From NCBI RefSeq assembly GCF_900116425.1, contig NZ_FPAS01000007.1, positions 1 to 58,814 of the forward strand: a stretch of 58,814 bases of DNA, written 5' to 3'. Of this stretch, positions 1 to 7,700 are shown piece after piece. The number at the start of each line of letters is the position of its first letter. Position 1 is the first letter of the stretch. The stretch comes from Lishizhenia tianjinensis. Lineage in GTDB: Bacteria > Bacteroidota > Bacteroidia > Flavobacteriales_D > Crocinitomicaceae. The notes below the pieces were generated by a model. It did no database searches and was not told where the DNA came from. It saw only the letters and a list, made by a program, of their open reading frames with translations. A program made the position numbers and the translations under genes.

Positions 1-351
1 ATGTTAATTGCTACCTCAGACATAGGATGTGTAGATACCATCGTAAAAATGGTAACTGTAGAACCAGAGGTAATCATGTATGCACCAAATACCTTTACAC
101 CAGATGGTGATGAATACAACAATTCATGGAGAGTGTTTGTAGAAGGTATAGATGTTTACTCAGTAGAATTGACGATTTACAACAGATGGGGAGAAGTAAT
201 ATGGAAAAGCTTTGACCTTGAACAACAGTGGGATGGAACCTACAATGGAAAACAAGTTCCAACTGGAGTTTATACCTGGACCTTTAAGGCTAGAAACAAA
301 CAAGACGATGCTAAATTCACGAAAACAGGTTATGTTCAAGTGATGCGTTAA
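1..351 (+). CDS. C-terminal end of a T9SS-exported protein (gliding-motility-type CHU_C domain), partial
   Basis: Only the last 116 residues are in the window; the frame is open at base 1, so the gene begins upstream and the first ATG need not be a start. The visible part is a typical gliding-motility-associated C-terminal domain (TIGR04131/CHU_C): 'NTFTPDGDEYNNSW', then 'IYNRWGEVIW', 'WDGTYNGKQVPTGVYTW' and a final short beta strand. In Bacteroidota this domain sends large secreted or surface proteins through the type IX secretion system. The cargo domain is not visible, so its substrate or adhesive role is unknown. A strong terminator follows at 374-403, so this is the last gene of its transcript. 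The same domain type ends the protein at 29418-31496. Confidence 0.85.
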   Translation: MLIATSDIGCVDTIVKMVTVEPEVIMYAPNTFTPDGDEYNNSWRVFVEGIDVYSVELTIYNRWGEVIWKSFDLEQQWDGTYNGKQVPTGVYTWTFKARNKQDDAKFTKTGYVQVMR

Positions 352-373
352 TGTTTGATTTATTTATATGTGA

Positions 374-403
374 AAATCCCGACTGAACAAGTCGGGATTT
401 TTT
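374..403 (+). terminator. Rho-independent terminator after the T9SS cargo gene
   Basis: A perfect 11-bp stem (374-384 with 390-400, arms AAATCCCGACT/AGTCGGGATTT) with a 5-nt loop runs straight into a T-run. Confidence 0.85.
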
Positions 404-434
404 GTGTTTATAGAAGTTCTAAGCATTAACTTAT

Positions 435-442
435 TATTTTTG
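435..442 (+). promoter_or_regulatory. Candidate -7 box (TATTTTTG) upstream of hutU
   Basis: TATTTTTG matches the Bacteroidota -7 consensus TAnnTTTG and lies 51 bp before the hutU start, after the terminator of the previous gene. No TTG stands at the expected distance upstream, so the call is tentative. Confidence 0.35.
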
Positions 443-493
443 TAACATTCCTCAAATTTGGGGAGAAATTGAATTAAAGAAAGACTTAAAAAC

Positions 494-2491
494 ATGACGT
501 TAGAGGAATTTCAAAGAGATATACAGGAAGGAATACCTAGTGTGGTTCCTGCCAAAAAAGAATACGAAAAGGACATAAACCATGCGCCAATTCGTAAAAA
601 GATTTTATCGAAGGAAGAAGAAAAATTAGCCCTTAAAAATGCTTTGCGTTACTTCCCAAAGGAACAACACGCTGAGTTGATTGAAGATTTTAAAGAAGAA
701 TTGGATAAATATGGGCGTATCTACATGTTGAGATACAGACCAGATTACAAGATGTACGCACGTCCTATTGACGAATATCCAGGTAAATCATTGCAGGCGA
801 AAGCAATCATGTTGATGATACAAAACAACTTGGATTATGCAGTTGCTCAACACCCACACGAGTTAATCACTTACGGTGGAAATGGAGCCGTTTTCCAAAA
901 CTGGATTCAATACCGTTTAACGATGAAGTACTTGTCTGAAATGACAGACGAGCAAACCTTAGCCATGTACTCTGGTCACCCAATGGGATTGTTCCCATCA
1001 CACAAGGATGCACCGAGAGTGGTTGTTACAAACGGTATGATGATTCCTAATTATTCTCAACCAGATGACTGGGAGAAGTTTAACGCATTAGGCGTTACGC
1101 AATACGGACAAATGACAGCAGGTTCTTACATGTACATAGGGCCACAAGGTATTGTGCACGGAACTACAATTACTGTATTGAATGCGGGACGTAAAGTTGC
1201 CAAAAATGGAGAAGGATTAGCAGGAAAACTTTTCCTTACTGCAGGTTTAGGAGGTATGTCTGGAGCGCAGCCAAAAGCAGGTAACATTGCTGGTTGTATT
1301 ACAGTTTGTGCAGAAATCAATGAAAAAGCTACACATACGCGTCACTCACAAGGTTGGGTAGATGAAGTAATTACTGATTTGGATGAATTGGTAACACGCG
1401 TAAATAAAGCGAAAGCAGATAAAGAAATAGTTTCTATTGCTTACCAAGGAAACATCGTTGATGTATGGGAGAAATTTGATGAAGCAGGAGTTTATGTGGA
1501 TTTAGGTTCAGACCAAACATCTTTACACAACCCTTGGGCGGGTGGTTATTATCCTGTTGGTTTGACTTTAGAGGAGTCGAACGACATGATGGCCAACAAC
1601 CCAGAGCAATTCAAAAAAGAAGTTCAAGCTACTTTGGTGCGTCATGCTAATGCAGTAAATAAGCACACAGCTAAGGGTACATATTTCTTTGACTACGGAA
1701 ACGCGTTCTTGTTAGAAGCTTCTAGAGCAGGTGCTGATATTATGGCAGAGAATGGTATTGATTTTAAATACCCTTCTTATGTGCAAGACATCATGGGACC
1801 TATGTGTTTCGATTTCGGTTTTGGTCCGTTTAGATGGGTGTGTGCATCAGGTAAACCAGAAGATTTACAAAAGACGGATGAAATTGCTTGTCAAGTGTTA
1901 GAAGAGTTGATGAAGGAGAGTCCTGCAGAAATTCAACAACAGATGGCAGACAACATTCAGTGGATCAAAGGTGCGCAAGAAAATAAATTAGTAGTAGGTT
2001 CTCAAGCACGTATTTTATATGCAGATGCTGAAGGACGTATGAAAATAGCTGAAGCCTTTAATAATGCAATTGCTGCAGGTGAGATAGGACCCGTTGTTTT
2101 AGGTCGTGACCACCACGATGTTTCTGGAACGGATTCTCCATACAGAGAAACATCTAACATTTATGATGGATCTCGTTTTACAGCAGACATGGCTATACAA
2201 AACGTTATCGGTGATGGATTTAGAGGTGCTACATGGATTTCTATACACAACGGTGGTGGTGTAGGATGGGGAGAAGTAATCAACGGTGGTTTTGGTATGC
2301 TTCTCGACGGTACATCTGAAGCGGATAGACGTTTGAAAATGATGTTACACTGGGATGTGAACAACGGAATTGCGCGTAGAAACTGGGCAAGAAATGAAGG
2401 TGCTATTTTTGCAATTAAACGAGCAATGGAAAAAGAACCTTTATTAAAGGTTACCTTGCCGAATATAGTAGATGAAGATTTGTTGTCGTAA
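494..2491 (+). CDS. hutU: Urocanate hydratase (urocanase), long form
   Basis: Converts urocanate to 4-imidazolone-5-propionate in histidine breakdown, using tightly bound NAD+; cytoplasmic. At 665 residues it belongs to the long urocanase form shared with animals (about 676 aa), not the roughly 555-residue form of Pseudomonas. Family blocks are clear: 'TYGGNGAVFQNW' near residue 127, 'MYSGHPMGLFPS' near 158, 'QYGQMTAGSYMYIGPQG' near 203, the NAD-binding glycine-rich 'GLGGMSGAQPKAG' near 251, and the active-site region 'GFGPFRWVC' with Cys450. The ATG at 494 sits close behind a candidate promoter and suits the family N-terminus. It is monocistronic, with a terminator directly after it; no hutH, hutI or hutG gene lies in this window, so the rest of the pathway must be elsewhere. 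Confidence 0.97.
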   Translation: MTLEEFQRDIQEGIPSVVPAKKEYEKDINHAPIRKKILSKEEEKLALKNALRYFPKEQHAELIEDFKEELDKYGRIYMLRYRPDYKMYARPIDEYPGKSLQAKAIMLMIQNNLDYAVAQHPHELITYGGNGAVFQNWIQYRLTMKYLSEMTDEQTLAMYSGHPMGLFPSHKDAPRVVVTNGMMIPNYSQPDDWEKFNALGVTQYGQMTAGSYMYIGPQGIVHGTTITVLNAGRKVAKNGEGLAGKLFLTAGLGGMSGAQPKAGNIAGCITVCAEINEKATHTRHSQGWVDEVITDLDELVTRVNKAKADKEIVSIAYQGNIVDVWEKFDEAGVYVDLGSDQTSLHNPWAGGYYPVGLTLEESNDMMANNPEQFKKEVQATLVRHANAVNKHTAKGTYFFDYGNAFLLEASRAGADIMAENGIDFKYPSYVQDIMGPMCFDFGFGPFRWVCASGKPEDLQKTDEIACQVLEELMKESPAEIQQQMADNIQWIKGAQENKLVVGSQARILYADAEGRMKIAEAFNNAIAAGEIGPVVLGRDHHDVSGTDSPYRETSNIYDGSRFTADMAIQNVIGDGFRGATWISIHNGGGVGWGEVINGGFGMLLDGTSEADRRLKMMLHWDVNNGIARRNWARNEGAIFAIKRAMEKEPLLKVTLPNIVDEDLLS

Positions 2492-2512
2492 GCAACAAGA
2501 TAAAAGATAAAG

Positions 2513-2543
2513 AAAAGGTCTCCAGGTTTGGGGACCTTTTTCT
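2513..2543 (+). terminator. Terminator after hutU
   Basis: Stem 2513-2523 with 2530-2540 (AAAAGGTCTCC/GGGGACCTTTT, one wobble) followed by T-rich sequence. It lies between hutU and the convergent LysR gene and may serve both. Confidence 0.75.
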
Positions 2544-2546
2544 TTA

Positions 2547-3434
2547 TTATTCTACCCTAAATCCTTCGCTTAATAAGTCAACGATGTAGAGTATATTTTT
2601 GAGTACGGCGCTTTTATCATCCTTTCTATAGTTTACAAAAAGATCAATTTCCTGATCTATATCTATGAATCTAACACCAGGCATTTGTGCCATTTGGAAA
2701 GATTTAGGTAAGATAGATACCCCTAAATTTTTAGAAACCAAACCTAAAATCATAGACCCAAAATCAGATTCTATACTCACGTGAGGGTCAAATTCTGCTT
2801 CATTGAATAATTGGCGGAGTAAACTTGAATAGAAAGTAGTGTAGTGCAACCCCGACATAATAAAGTTTTCTTCCTTGAGTTGTGCTAGTCCTGTGAAGTT
2901 TTCGCGGGTTAACCAATGTTTTTCGGGAACTACTATACATATATTTTCTTTGTACAACTGTTTGTATTGTATGGCAGGGTTTCGTACTGCCTCTCTACTA
3001 AAAGCAAGGTCTATGGTGTAATTCAATAAGAGGTTTCCATGGTTCTGATCTGTGGGTTCCATCAGGTCCATTTTTAGTTGGGGTAAACTACTGGAGATGC
3101 GTTCCAAAACAGCAGGTAAAAAACTAAAGGAAATAGATCCGGGGTAACAAATGTTGATGTAACCCGTTGCTCCCTCATCAATTTTTTTGGCGTGCAAATG
3201 TGTTCGGTCTATTTCATCAATCAATACTTCCCATTTGTCTTTTAAAAAACGTCCGGCCTCTGTGAGTTTTACATTGCGTTTGTTGCGCTCAAAAAGTTCA
3301 ACACCCAATTCATCTTCCAAGGCTTTTATTCTTCTACTCAAGGAAGATTGGGTGATGTAGACCTTTTCTGAAGTACGCCAAAAGTGAAGTTCTTTTGCCA
3401 AAATGAGGAAATATCTTATTTGTTGAATGTCCAT
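2547..3434 (-). CDS. LysR-family transcriptional regulator
   Basis: A 295-residue protein with the usual LysR layout: an N-terminal winged helix-turn-helix (about residues 1-60, with 'ITQSSLSRRIKALEDELG' as the recognition region and 'LFERNKRNVKLTEAG' as the wing), then a periplasmic-binding-protein-like effector domain (about 90-290). It is transcribed divergently from the LysE-family exporter gene at 3543 with a 108-bp shared spacer, the common arrangement in which the LysR protein controls the neighbouring exporter and itself. The effector is not predictable from sequence; an amino acid or amine is the simple guess, given the exporter family. The start ATG at 3434 gives the standard short LysR N-terminus. 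Confidence 0.93.
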   Translation of the reverse strand: MDIQQIRYFLILAKELHFWRTSEKVYITQSSLSRRIKALEDELGVELFERNKRNVKLTEAGRFLKDKWEVLIDEIDRTHLHAKKIDEGATGYINICYPGSISFSFLPAVLERISSSLPQLKMDLMEPTDQNHGNLLLNYTIDLAFSREAVRNPAIQYKQLYKENICIVVPEKHWLTRENFTGLAQLKEENFIMSGLHYTTFYSSLLRQLFNEAEFDPHVSIESDFGSMILGLVSKNLGVSILPKSFQMAQMPGVRFIDIDQEIDLFVNYRKDDKSAVLKNILYIVDLLSEGFRVE

Positions 3435-3444
3435 TAATGTGAAA

Positions 3445-3464
3445 ATTGCATTAGTAGTGCCAAT
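3445..3464. promoter_or_regulatory. Candidate LysR-type operator between the divergent genes
   Basis: The spacer between the divergent LysR and LysE genes contains ATTG-N12-CAAT (3445-3464), an imperfect dyad compatible with the T-N11-A LysR box. It lies just outside the LysR start codon, suitable for autoregulation. Assigned by pattern and position only. Confidence 0.35.
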
Positions 3465-3542
3465 ATCGACATTTTTTAGAAGAATATTAGTCTTTTTCTT
3501 TGTACCGTGAATTGAAAGTCAGTTCTAATTATTCATCCTTTA

Positions 3543-4163
3543 ATGAACTATATCATGGGAATAGAGAGTGTTTTAGCATTTTTAAGTATTGCTGTATTAT
3601 TTATTATAACTCCGGGTATTGATACGTTTTATGTATTAAACAATACTTTGTTGCGAGGAAGGTCTGCTGGACTTCAATCGGGATTGGGAGTAAATGTGGC
3701 CATGTTTATTCAAATTATTGTTTTAGGATTGGTCTTTAGTTTTGCCATCGCTCAGTTTGACGTTGTGCTGCAAGTCATTAAAATAGCCGGTGCAATTTAT
3801 TTAAGTGTTTTGGGTGGTAAATTGATTTTGAAAACAACGCGAATTGAGGAAACGCAAGAGAAGGCTACCAATGCTTTTTGGGGTGGAATGTTAACCAATT
3901 TTTTAAACCCAAAAGCAGCCTTGTTTATCGTAGCTTTCTTTCCACAATTTATAGAGCAAGAAAGTTTAACAAATCCCTTTCCTTACTTAAGCTTGGGTGT
4001 GTTGTATACCTTACTTGGGATTTTGTGGTTTACACTTTTGGCAATATTGGGAGGTAAATTACACCACTATTATAAGAAGGAAACAAAAGGGAAAGCCATT
4101 TTTCAGCACTTTGTTGGTTTGCTGTTCATCTTCTTTGGTTTTCTAATGATAGTGATGCCTTAA
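3543..4163 (+). CDS. LysE/RhtB-family amino-acid exporter
   Basis: A 206-residue integral membrane protein with six hydrophobic segments and the LysE-family hallmarks: an early 'ITPGIDTFYVLNNTLLRGRSAGLQSGLGV' region (PGP-like motif, residues 22-50) and 'NFLNPKAALFIVAFFPQF' near residue 119. Members export amino acids or homoserine lactones from the cytoplasm. It is paired with the divergent LysR regulator, the classic lysG-lysE-like arrangement, which suggests induction by the exported compound. A start at the second Met (3555) is equally possible. A terminator at 4188-4215 ends the unit. Confidence 0.9.
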   Translation: MNYIMGIESVLAFLSIAVLFIITPGIDTFYVLNNTLLRGRSAGLQSGLGVNVAMFIQIIVLGLVFSFAIAQFDVVLQVIKIAGAIYLSVLGGKLILKTTRIEETQEKATNAFWGGMLTNFLNPKAALFIVAFFPQFIEQESLTNPFPYLSLGVLYTLLGILWFTLLAILGGKLHHYYKKETKGKAIFQHFVGLLFIFFGFLMIVMP

Positions 4164-4187
4164 TTGGTGGGAATAATATAGATGTTG

Positions 4188-4215
4188 AAACAAGTCTTTT
4201 AAGAGGCTTGTTTTT
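4188..4215 (+). terminator. Terminator between the LysE gene and convergent rlmF
   Basis: Stem 4188-4198 with 4203-4213 (AAACAAGTC paired with GGCTTGTTT plus two more pairs) followed by a run of Ts in the plus direction. It lies 2 bp from the rlmF stop codon. Confidence 0.7.
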
Positions 4216-5163
4216 TTATTTCCAACGCGTCACTCTCCAATTTTGTTGTTCTTCTTTGTTAAGGAAGGTCCAAGCAACGATGCGGGTAGATTTATTTCCC
4301 GTACCCATTTCTATGGTTTTAATGTCAGTGGCATGGAAGCGTTCCAAAGCTTTGTACATTCCTTTCAAGTTCGATTGTTTAGAAACAAGGGTAGTGAACC
4401 AAAAGCAATTTTTGCCAAACTTCTTACTTTCTTTAATCATTTTATGGAGGAATTTGTTTTCACCACCTTCGGTAATAAGTTCGTTACTGATACCTGCAAA
4501 ATTGAGCAAAGGGTCTTTGGAAGTTTTACCACTTAAGTTTTTTACTTTACGTTCTGATCCCTTTTTGGCATCCTCTGCGGAAGCATGAAAAGGAGGATTA
4601 CACATAGTGAAATCTACAGATTCATTTTTGTCTATTATGCCGTAGAAAATGTCCTTAGGGTTGTGCTGCAACATAAGGTTTACTTTGGGTGCTATTGCTG
4701 GATTGTGATCCATAATGTTTTGTGCACTAAATAAAGAATGCTCAGAAATATCAGATCCTATGAAATTCCAGTTGTATTCTACAACTCCTAGTAAGGGGTA
4801 AATACAGTTAGCACCTACACCAACATCTAAAAGCACAACTTTATCTCCATCGGGAAGTTTACCGTAGTTGCTTTCTTTTAGGAGATCTGCTAAGTAATGA
4901 AGGTAGTCAGCCCTACCGGGGATGGGTGGACACAAATTTCTATCTGGGAAATCCCAATATTGGATGCCATAATAGTGTTTGAGCAAGGCTTGGTTGAGGA
5001 GTTTTACGGCTTTTGGGTTGGCGAAATCTATAGACTTTTCTCCCAGTTTGTTCTGTTTAAGATGTTCAGAAAGTTCGGGTACGGCAATTAACAAAGCCTC
5101 CAAATCATACCTTTCGTTGTTCTTATTGTTGGGGTGTAATCTTGATTTTTTTTCTTGCGCCAT
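4216..5163 (-). CDS. rlmF: 23S rRNA (adenine(1618)-N6)-methyltransferase
   Basis: Methylates A1618 of 23S rRNA using S-adenosylmethionine. At 315 residues it is close to the E. coli enzyme (YbiN/RlmF, 308 aa). The basic N-terminus is followed by 'YYGIQYWDFPDRNLCPPIPGRADYLHY' (about 64-90, family-specific), the SAM-binding motif I 'LLDVGVGANCIYPLLG' (about 111-126), and the N6-adenine methylase catalytic motif 'CNPPF' (188-192) with 'HASAEDA' after it. It stands alone, converging on the LysE gene. A -7 box sits just upstream on the minus strand. Confidence 0.94.
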   Translation of the reverse strand: MAQEKKSRLHPNNKNNERYDLEALLIAVPELSEHLKQNKLGEKSIDFANPKAVKLLNQALLKHYYGIQYWDFPDRNLCPPIPGRADYLHYLADLLKESNYGKLPDGDKVVLLDVGVGANCIYPLLGVVEYNWNFIGSDISEHSLFSAQNIMDHNPAIAPKVNLMLQHNPKDIFYGIIDKNESVDFTMCNPPFHASAEDAKKGSERKVKNLSGKTSKDPLLNFAGISNELITEGGENKFLHKMIKESKKFGKNCFWFTTLVSKQSNLKGMYKALERFHATDIKTIEMGTGNKSTRIVAWTFLNKEEQQNWRVTRWK

Positions 5164-5483
5164 TTTTTTGCCTTTGTTACAAAGATAGCAGCATTCTATT
5201 AGTCTGAGTTACCAGAAAGCGCAGAGCAGAAGAATATTTTAAGATTAATTTTTTATAAAAGTTTTATGATCAGTAGGGTATAGATTTAGGAGGGATGATA
5301 AGTGTCTCGCTTTTTTTTAGGTTTGATTTTCAGGGAATAAGACAGGGTGTAACGTAGTGATTAGTTTTTAAATCTTCAGGGTGAAGTGTTTAGAATGAAA
5401 TTAAATAATTGGTTATGAGGGTGAAGGCTTAGAATTTTTGTTATTTTCATAACACCTATTAATAACAAATTACAACTAAAATT
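5164..5483. other. Gene-free spacer between rlmF and the DUF2853 gene
   Basis: These 320 bp hold the start region of rlmF (minus strand, see the -7 box) and the leader of the DUF2853 gene (plus strand). I see no further open frame of plausible composition and no strong hairpin. Confidence 0.6.
5180..5187 (-). promoter_or_regulatory. Candidate -7 box for rlmF (TATCTTTG on the minus strand)
   Basis: The minus strand reads TATCTTTG, a perfect TAnnTTTG, 17 bp before the rlmF ATG. No clear TTG stands 19-21 bp further upstream. Confidence 0.5.
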
Positions 5484-5822
5484 ATGAGTAAAAGAAGTGA
5501 CTTGATCAACAAGTATCACCAAGAAATGAACACACTAAACATTTCTTACGATGCAGCATTATTTGAAAAAGTAGTAATCGGCTGCGGTCCTGCAATTTTC
5601 ACTAAAGATTCTGAAACGGTATCAGCGAGTAGCGAAACTGAATTGAAAACAGTTCGTCAAAACTTTTTAATTAAGAAGTTAGGTTTAGCTGATACAGCGG
5701 AATTGGATAAAGCCATAGACGAGGTAATTGAAAAATTGGGTAGGTCCAACAAGCACAAGTACAGAGCTATTTTTTACTACCTCTTAGTCGAGAAGTTTAA
5801 AAAGGCTTCGGTTTACGCATAG
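5484..5822 (+). CDS. DUF2853 family protein
   Basis: A 112-residue soluble protein matching the DUF2853 family over its whole length: 'MSKRSDLINKYHQ' at the start, the central 'GCGPAIFTKDSETVSASSETEL' with 'NFLIKKLGL', and the terminal 'SNKHKYRAIFYYLLVEKF'. A mostly helical small protein is expected; no biochemical role is established. It is monocistronic, with a hairpin terminator 20 bp after the stop. No signal peptide or membrane segment is present, so it should be cytoplasmic. Confidence 0.88.
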   Translation: MSKRSDLINKYHQEMNTLNISYDAALFEKVVIGCGPAIFTKDSETVSASSETELKTVRQNFLIKKLGLADTAELDKAIDEVIEKLGRSNKHKYRAIFYYLLVEKFKKASVYA

Positions 5823-5842
5823 TTTAGCGTTATTGAACTGTG

Positions 5843-5871
5843 AAAGTCGCATCGAAAGGTGCGGCTTTTTT
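5843..5871 (+). terminator. Terminator after the DUF2853 gene
   Basis: An 11-bp stem (5843-5853 with 5858-5868, three G-U pairs) closed by a GAAA tetraloop and followed by a T-run. Confidence 0.8.
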
Positions 5872-5873
5872 TA

Positions 5874-5945
5874 GTTATGAGTTATGAGTTATGAGTTAGG
5901 GGGGAGTTTTAAATTTTGAACCTTACATTTTGAATTCAGAATAGA
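5874..5945. repeat. Heptamer-phased intergenic repeat patch
   Basis: Three perfect tandem copies of the 7-mer GTTATGA occupy 5874-5894, followed by GTTAGG. After a short interruption, 5911-5945 can be cut into consecutive 7-mers of related words (AAATTTT, GAACCTT, ACATTTT, GAATTCA, GAATAGA). No reading frame uses the region. The same words and the same 7-nt phase recur at 58520-58697. Confidence 0.7.
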
Positions 5946-6101
5946 ACCCCAGCCCGGGGGTGGAGTGGCAGCTGGCCGAAGGGGATGGGTAGCAAATGTT
6001 GCGGAAAGGATACGACCAGCGGAAGTGTGCTAGACGCATTACTCTTGCTTGCCATGGCCTTTGGATACTACAACGGAAAACCCGATAAGGATGCCGATTA
6101 A
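5946..6101. other. GC-rich intergenic element, possibly a dispersed Bacteroidota repeat or Flavo-1-like RNA
   Basis: The stretch from CCCCAGCCC at about 5947 to about 6098 is clearly richer in G+C than everything around it. Its first half (AGCCC..GGAGTGGCA, then GGTAGC, GCGGAAAGGATA and CAGCGGAAG) has the order of words I remember from dispersed intergenic elements of Flavobacteria, which may correspond to the Flavo-1 RNA family; that link is from memory and unproven. GCTGG at 5971-5975 can pair with CCAGC at 6016-6020, and GCAA/TTGC forms a small inner stem at 5992-6002. It lies in the leader of lpd but ends well before its candidate promoter. Confidence 0.4.
5985..6101 (+). CDS. Possible 38-residue small membrane protein (doubtful)
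   Basis: A short open frame inside the GC-rich element encodes an N-terminal 'MGSKCCGKD', a hydrophobic stretch 'LDALLLLAMAFGYYNG' (about 16-31) and an acidic tail 'KPDKDAD'. The composition is protein-like, with two adjacent cysteines and one membrane-length segment. Against it: the start ATG lies within sequence that looks like an RNA or repeat element, no terminator follows, and spacing to the AAGGGG before the ATG is too short for a ribosome binding site. It may be a remnant or coincidence. Confidence 0.2.
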   Translation: MGSKCCGKDTTSGSVLDALLLLAMAFGYYNGKPDKDAD

Positions 6102-6175
6102 AAGACAAAGCAAAAGAAATAGAAATTTGTGCAGTTTTTATCTGTAAAAATCGGGGCTTACTTGACATGAAATTC

Positions 6176-6183
6176 TAAATTTG
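6176..6183 (+). promoter_or_regulatory. -7 box (TAAATTTG) for lpd
   Basis: TAAATTTG is a perfect TAnnTTTG 20 bp before the lpd ATG. A TTGAC at 6162-6166 is too close for the usual -33 spacing, so only the -7 element is called. Confidence 0.5.
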
Positions 6184-6203
6184 CAGTAATCAATTAAATT
6201 GAC

Positions 6204-7607
6204 ATGAGTAAATACGACGTTACAATAATAGGATCAGGTCCTGGAGGATATGTTGCGGCAATTAGATGTGCGCAATTGGGTATGAAAACAGCTATCATAG
6301 AAAAGTACGACACATTAGGAGGTACTTGTTTGAACGTAGGTTGTATTCCTTCTAAGGCATTGTTAGATTCTTCTGAGCACTACCACAATGCAACACACAC
6401 TTTCGAAGAGCACGGAATTAAGGTTGAAAACGTGGCAGCTGACATTACTCAGATGATAGCGCGTAAAGACAAAGTGGTTGAGCAAACATGTAGTGGGGTG
6501 AAGTTCTTGATGGACAAAAACAACATTGATGTGCACCACGGAGTTGGATCTTTTGTAGATAAAAACACCATTAAGGTTACAGATAAAGACGGTAAGGAAA
6601 CTACTTTGGAAACAAAGAACACAATTATCGCAACAGGGTCTAAGCCCAACTACTTCCCAGGAATGGAGCCAGACAAGAAGCGTATTATTACCTCTACTGA
6701 AGCTTTGGCCTTGAAAGAAATTCCTAAAAACTTGATCGTTATCGGTGGTGGAGTTATTGGATTAGAGTTAGGTTCTGTTTACGCTCGTTTAGGTACTGAA
6801 GTACAGGTGGTAGAATTTGCAAAATCTATCATCCCTACCATGGATGGAACGATGGGGAAAGAGTTAACAAAGGTGTTGAAGAAATTGAAAATGAAGTTCA
6901 ACATGGAGCACCGTGTACAGTCTGTTGAAAATACAGGTGAAGGTGTGAAAGTAACTGCATTGAATAAAAAAGGTGAAGAGGTAGTTTTAGAAGCAGATTA
7001 CTGTTTAGTTTCTGTAGGTAGAAAGCCTTACACGGATGGATTAGGATTAGAAAACGTTGGTGTTGCTGTGAATGACAGAGGTCAGATAGAAACAGACAGT
7101 CACTTAAAAACAAACGTTGACGGTATTTACGCTATTGGTGATGTTGTGAAAGGAGCAATGTTGGCACACAAAGCGGAAGAAGAAGGAGTATTTGTTGCTG
7201 AGCACTTGGCCGGACAAATTCCTCACATCAACTACGATTTGATTCCAGGTGTAGTTTACACTTGGCCAGAGGTTGCTGCTGTTGGTAAAACAGAAGAAGA
7301 ATTGAAAGAAGCTGGAGTTGCTTACAAAGTTGGATCTTTCCCGATCAAAGCTTTGGGTAGAGCAAGAGCAAGCATGGATATTCAAGGTTTGGTTAAAATT
7401 TTGGCTGACAAAGAAACAGACGAGATTTTGGGTATGCACATCATAGGAGCAAGAGCGGCAGATTTAATTATGGAAGGTGTTACAGCTATGGAGTACAGAG
7501 CTTCTGCTGAAGACATCGCTAGAATTTCTCACCCTCACCCAACGTACAGTGAAGCGGTAAAAGAAGCTGCAATGGCGGCAACTGAAGATAGAGCAATGCA
7601 CATTTAA
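6204..7607 (+). CDS. lpd: Dihydrolipoyl dehydrogenase (E3)
   Basis: FAD-dependent disulfide oxidoreductase that reoxidises dihydrolipoamide in the pyruvate, 2-oxoglutarate and branched-chain 2-oxoacid dehydrogenase complexes, passing electrons to NAD+. The 467-residue length is standard. It has the N-terminal FAD Rossmann motif 'IIGSGPGGYVAAI', the redox-active 'GGTCLNVGCIPSK' (Cys42 and Cys47), the NAD-binding 'VIGGGVIGLELGSVYARLG', the second FAD contact 'IYAIGDV', and the C-terminal catalytic 'HPHPTYSEA'. It is not next to E1/E2 genes here, so it probably serves several complexes. A -7 box precedes it and a strong terminator follows. Confidence 0.97.
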   Translation: MSKYDVTIIGSGPGGYVAAIRCAQLGMKTAIIEKYDTLGGTCLNVGCIPSKALLDSSEHYHNATHTFEEHGIKVENVAADITQMIARKDKVVEQTCSGVKFLMDKNNIDVHHGVGSFVDKNTIKVTDKDGKETTLETKNTIIATGSKPNYFPGMEPDKKRIITSTEALALKEIPKNLIVIGGGVIGLELGSVYARLGTEVQVVEFAKSIIPTMDGTMGKELTKVLKKLKMKFNMEHRVQSVENTGEGVKVTALNKKGEEVVLEADYCLVSVGRKPYTDGLGLENVGVAVNDRGQIETDSHLKTNVDGIYAIGDVVKGAMLAHKAEEEGVFVAEHLAGQIPHINYDLIPGVVYTWPEVAAVGKTEEELKEAGVAYKVGSFPIKALGRARASMDIQGLVKILADKETDEILGMHIIGARAADLIMEGVTAMEYRASAEDIARISHPHPTYSEAVKEAAMAATEDRAMHI

Positions 7608-7625
7608 GATGTGAAGTTATATTGG

Positions 7626-7657
7626 AAAAGGTCTCCCGAAACGGAGGCCTTTTTTTG
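7626..7657 (+). terminator. Terminator after lpd
   Basis: Stem 7626-7636 with 7643-7653 (11 bp, one wobble), loop CGAAAC, followed by seven or more Ts. Confidence 0.85.
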
Positions 7658-7700
7658 TGCCCATAGTTTTGTATTTTAGGGGATGTAAATTAAAGTCCCC

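Noticed and set aside
4208-4588. Plus-strand frame of 126 codons over the end of rlmF
   Set aside because: Fully antisense to rlmF, whose family match is certain.
5923-6168. A minus-strand frame of 81 codons between the DUF2853 and lpd genes
   Set aside because: It spans the repeat patch, the GC-rich element and the lpd leader, with low-complexity and Ser/Arg/His-rich composition; no family resemblance.
6162-6183. TTGAC plus TAAATTTG as a complete lpd promoter
   Set aside because: The spacing is only about 11 bp, too short for the -33/-7 pair; I keep just the -7 box.
7104-7439. A 111-codon minus-strand frame inside lpd
   Set aside because: Antisense to a universally conserved enzyme; Phe/Ser/Asn-rich product with no recognisable domain.
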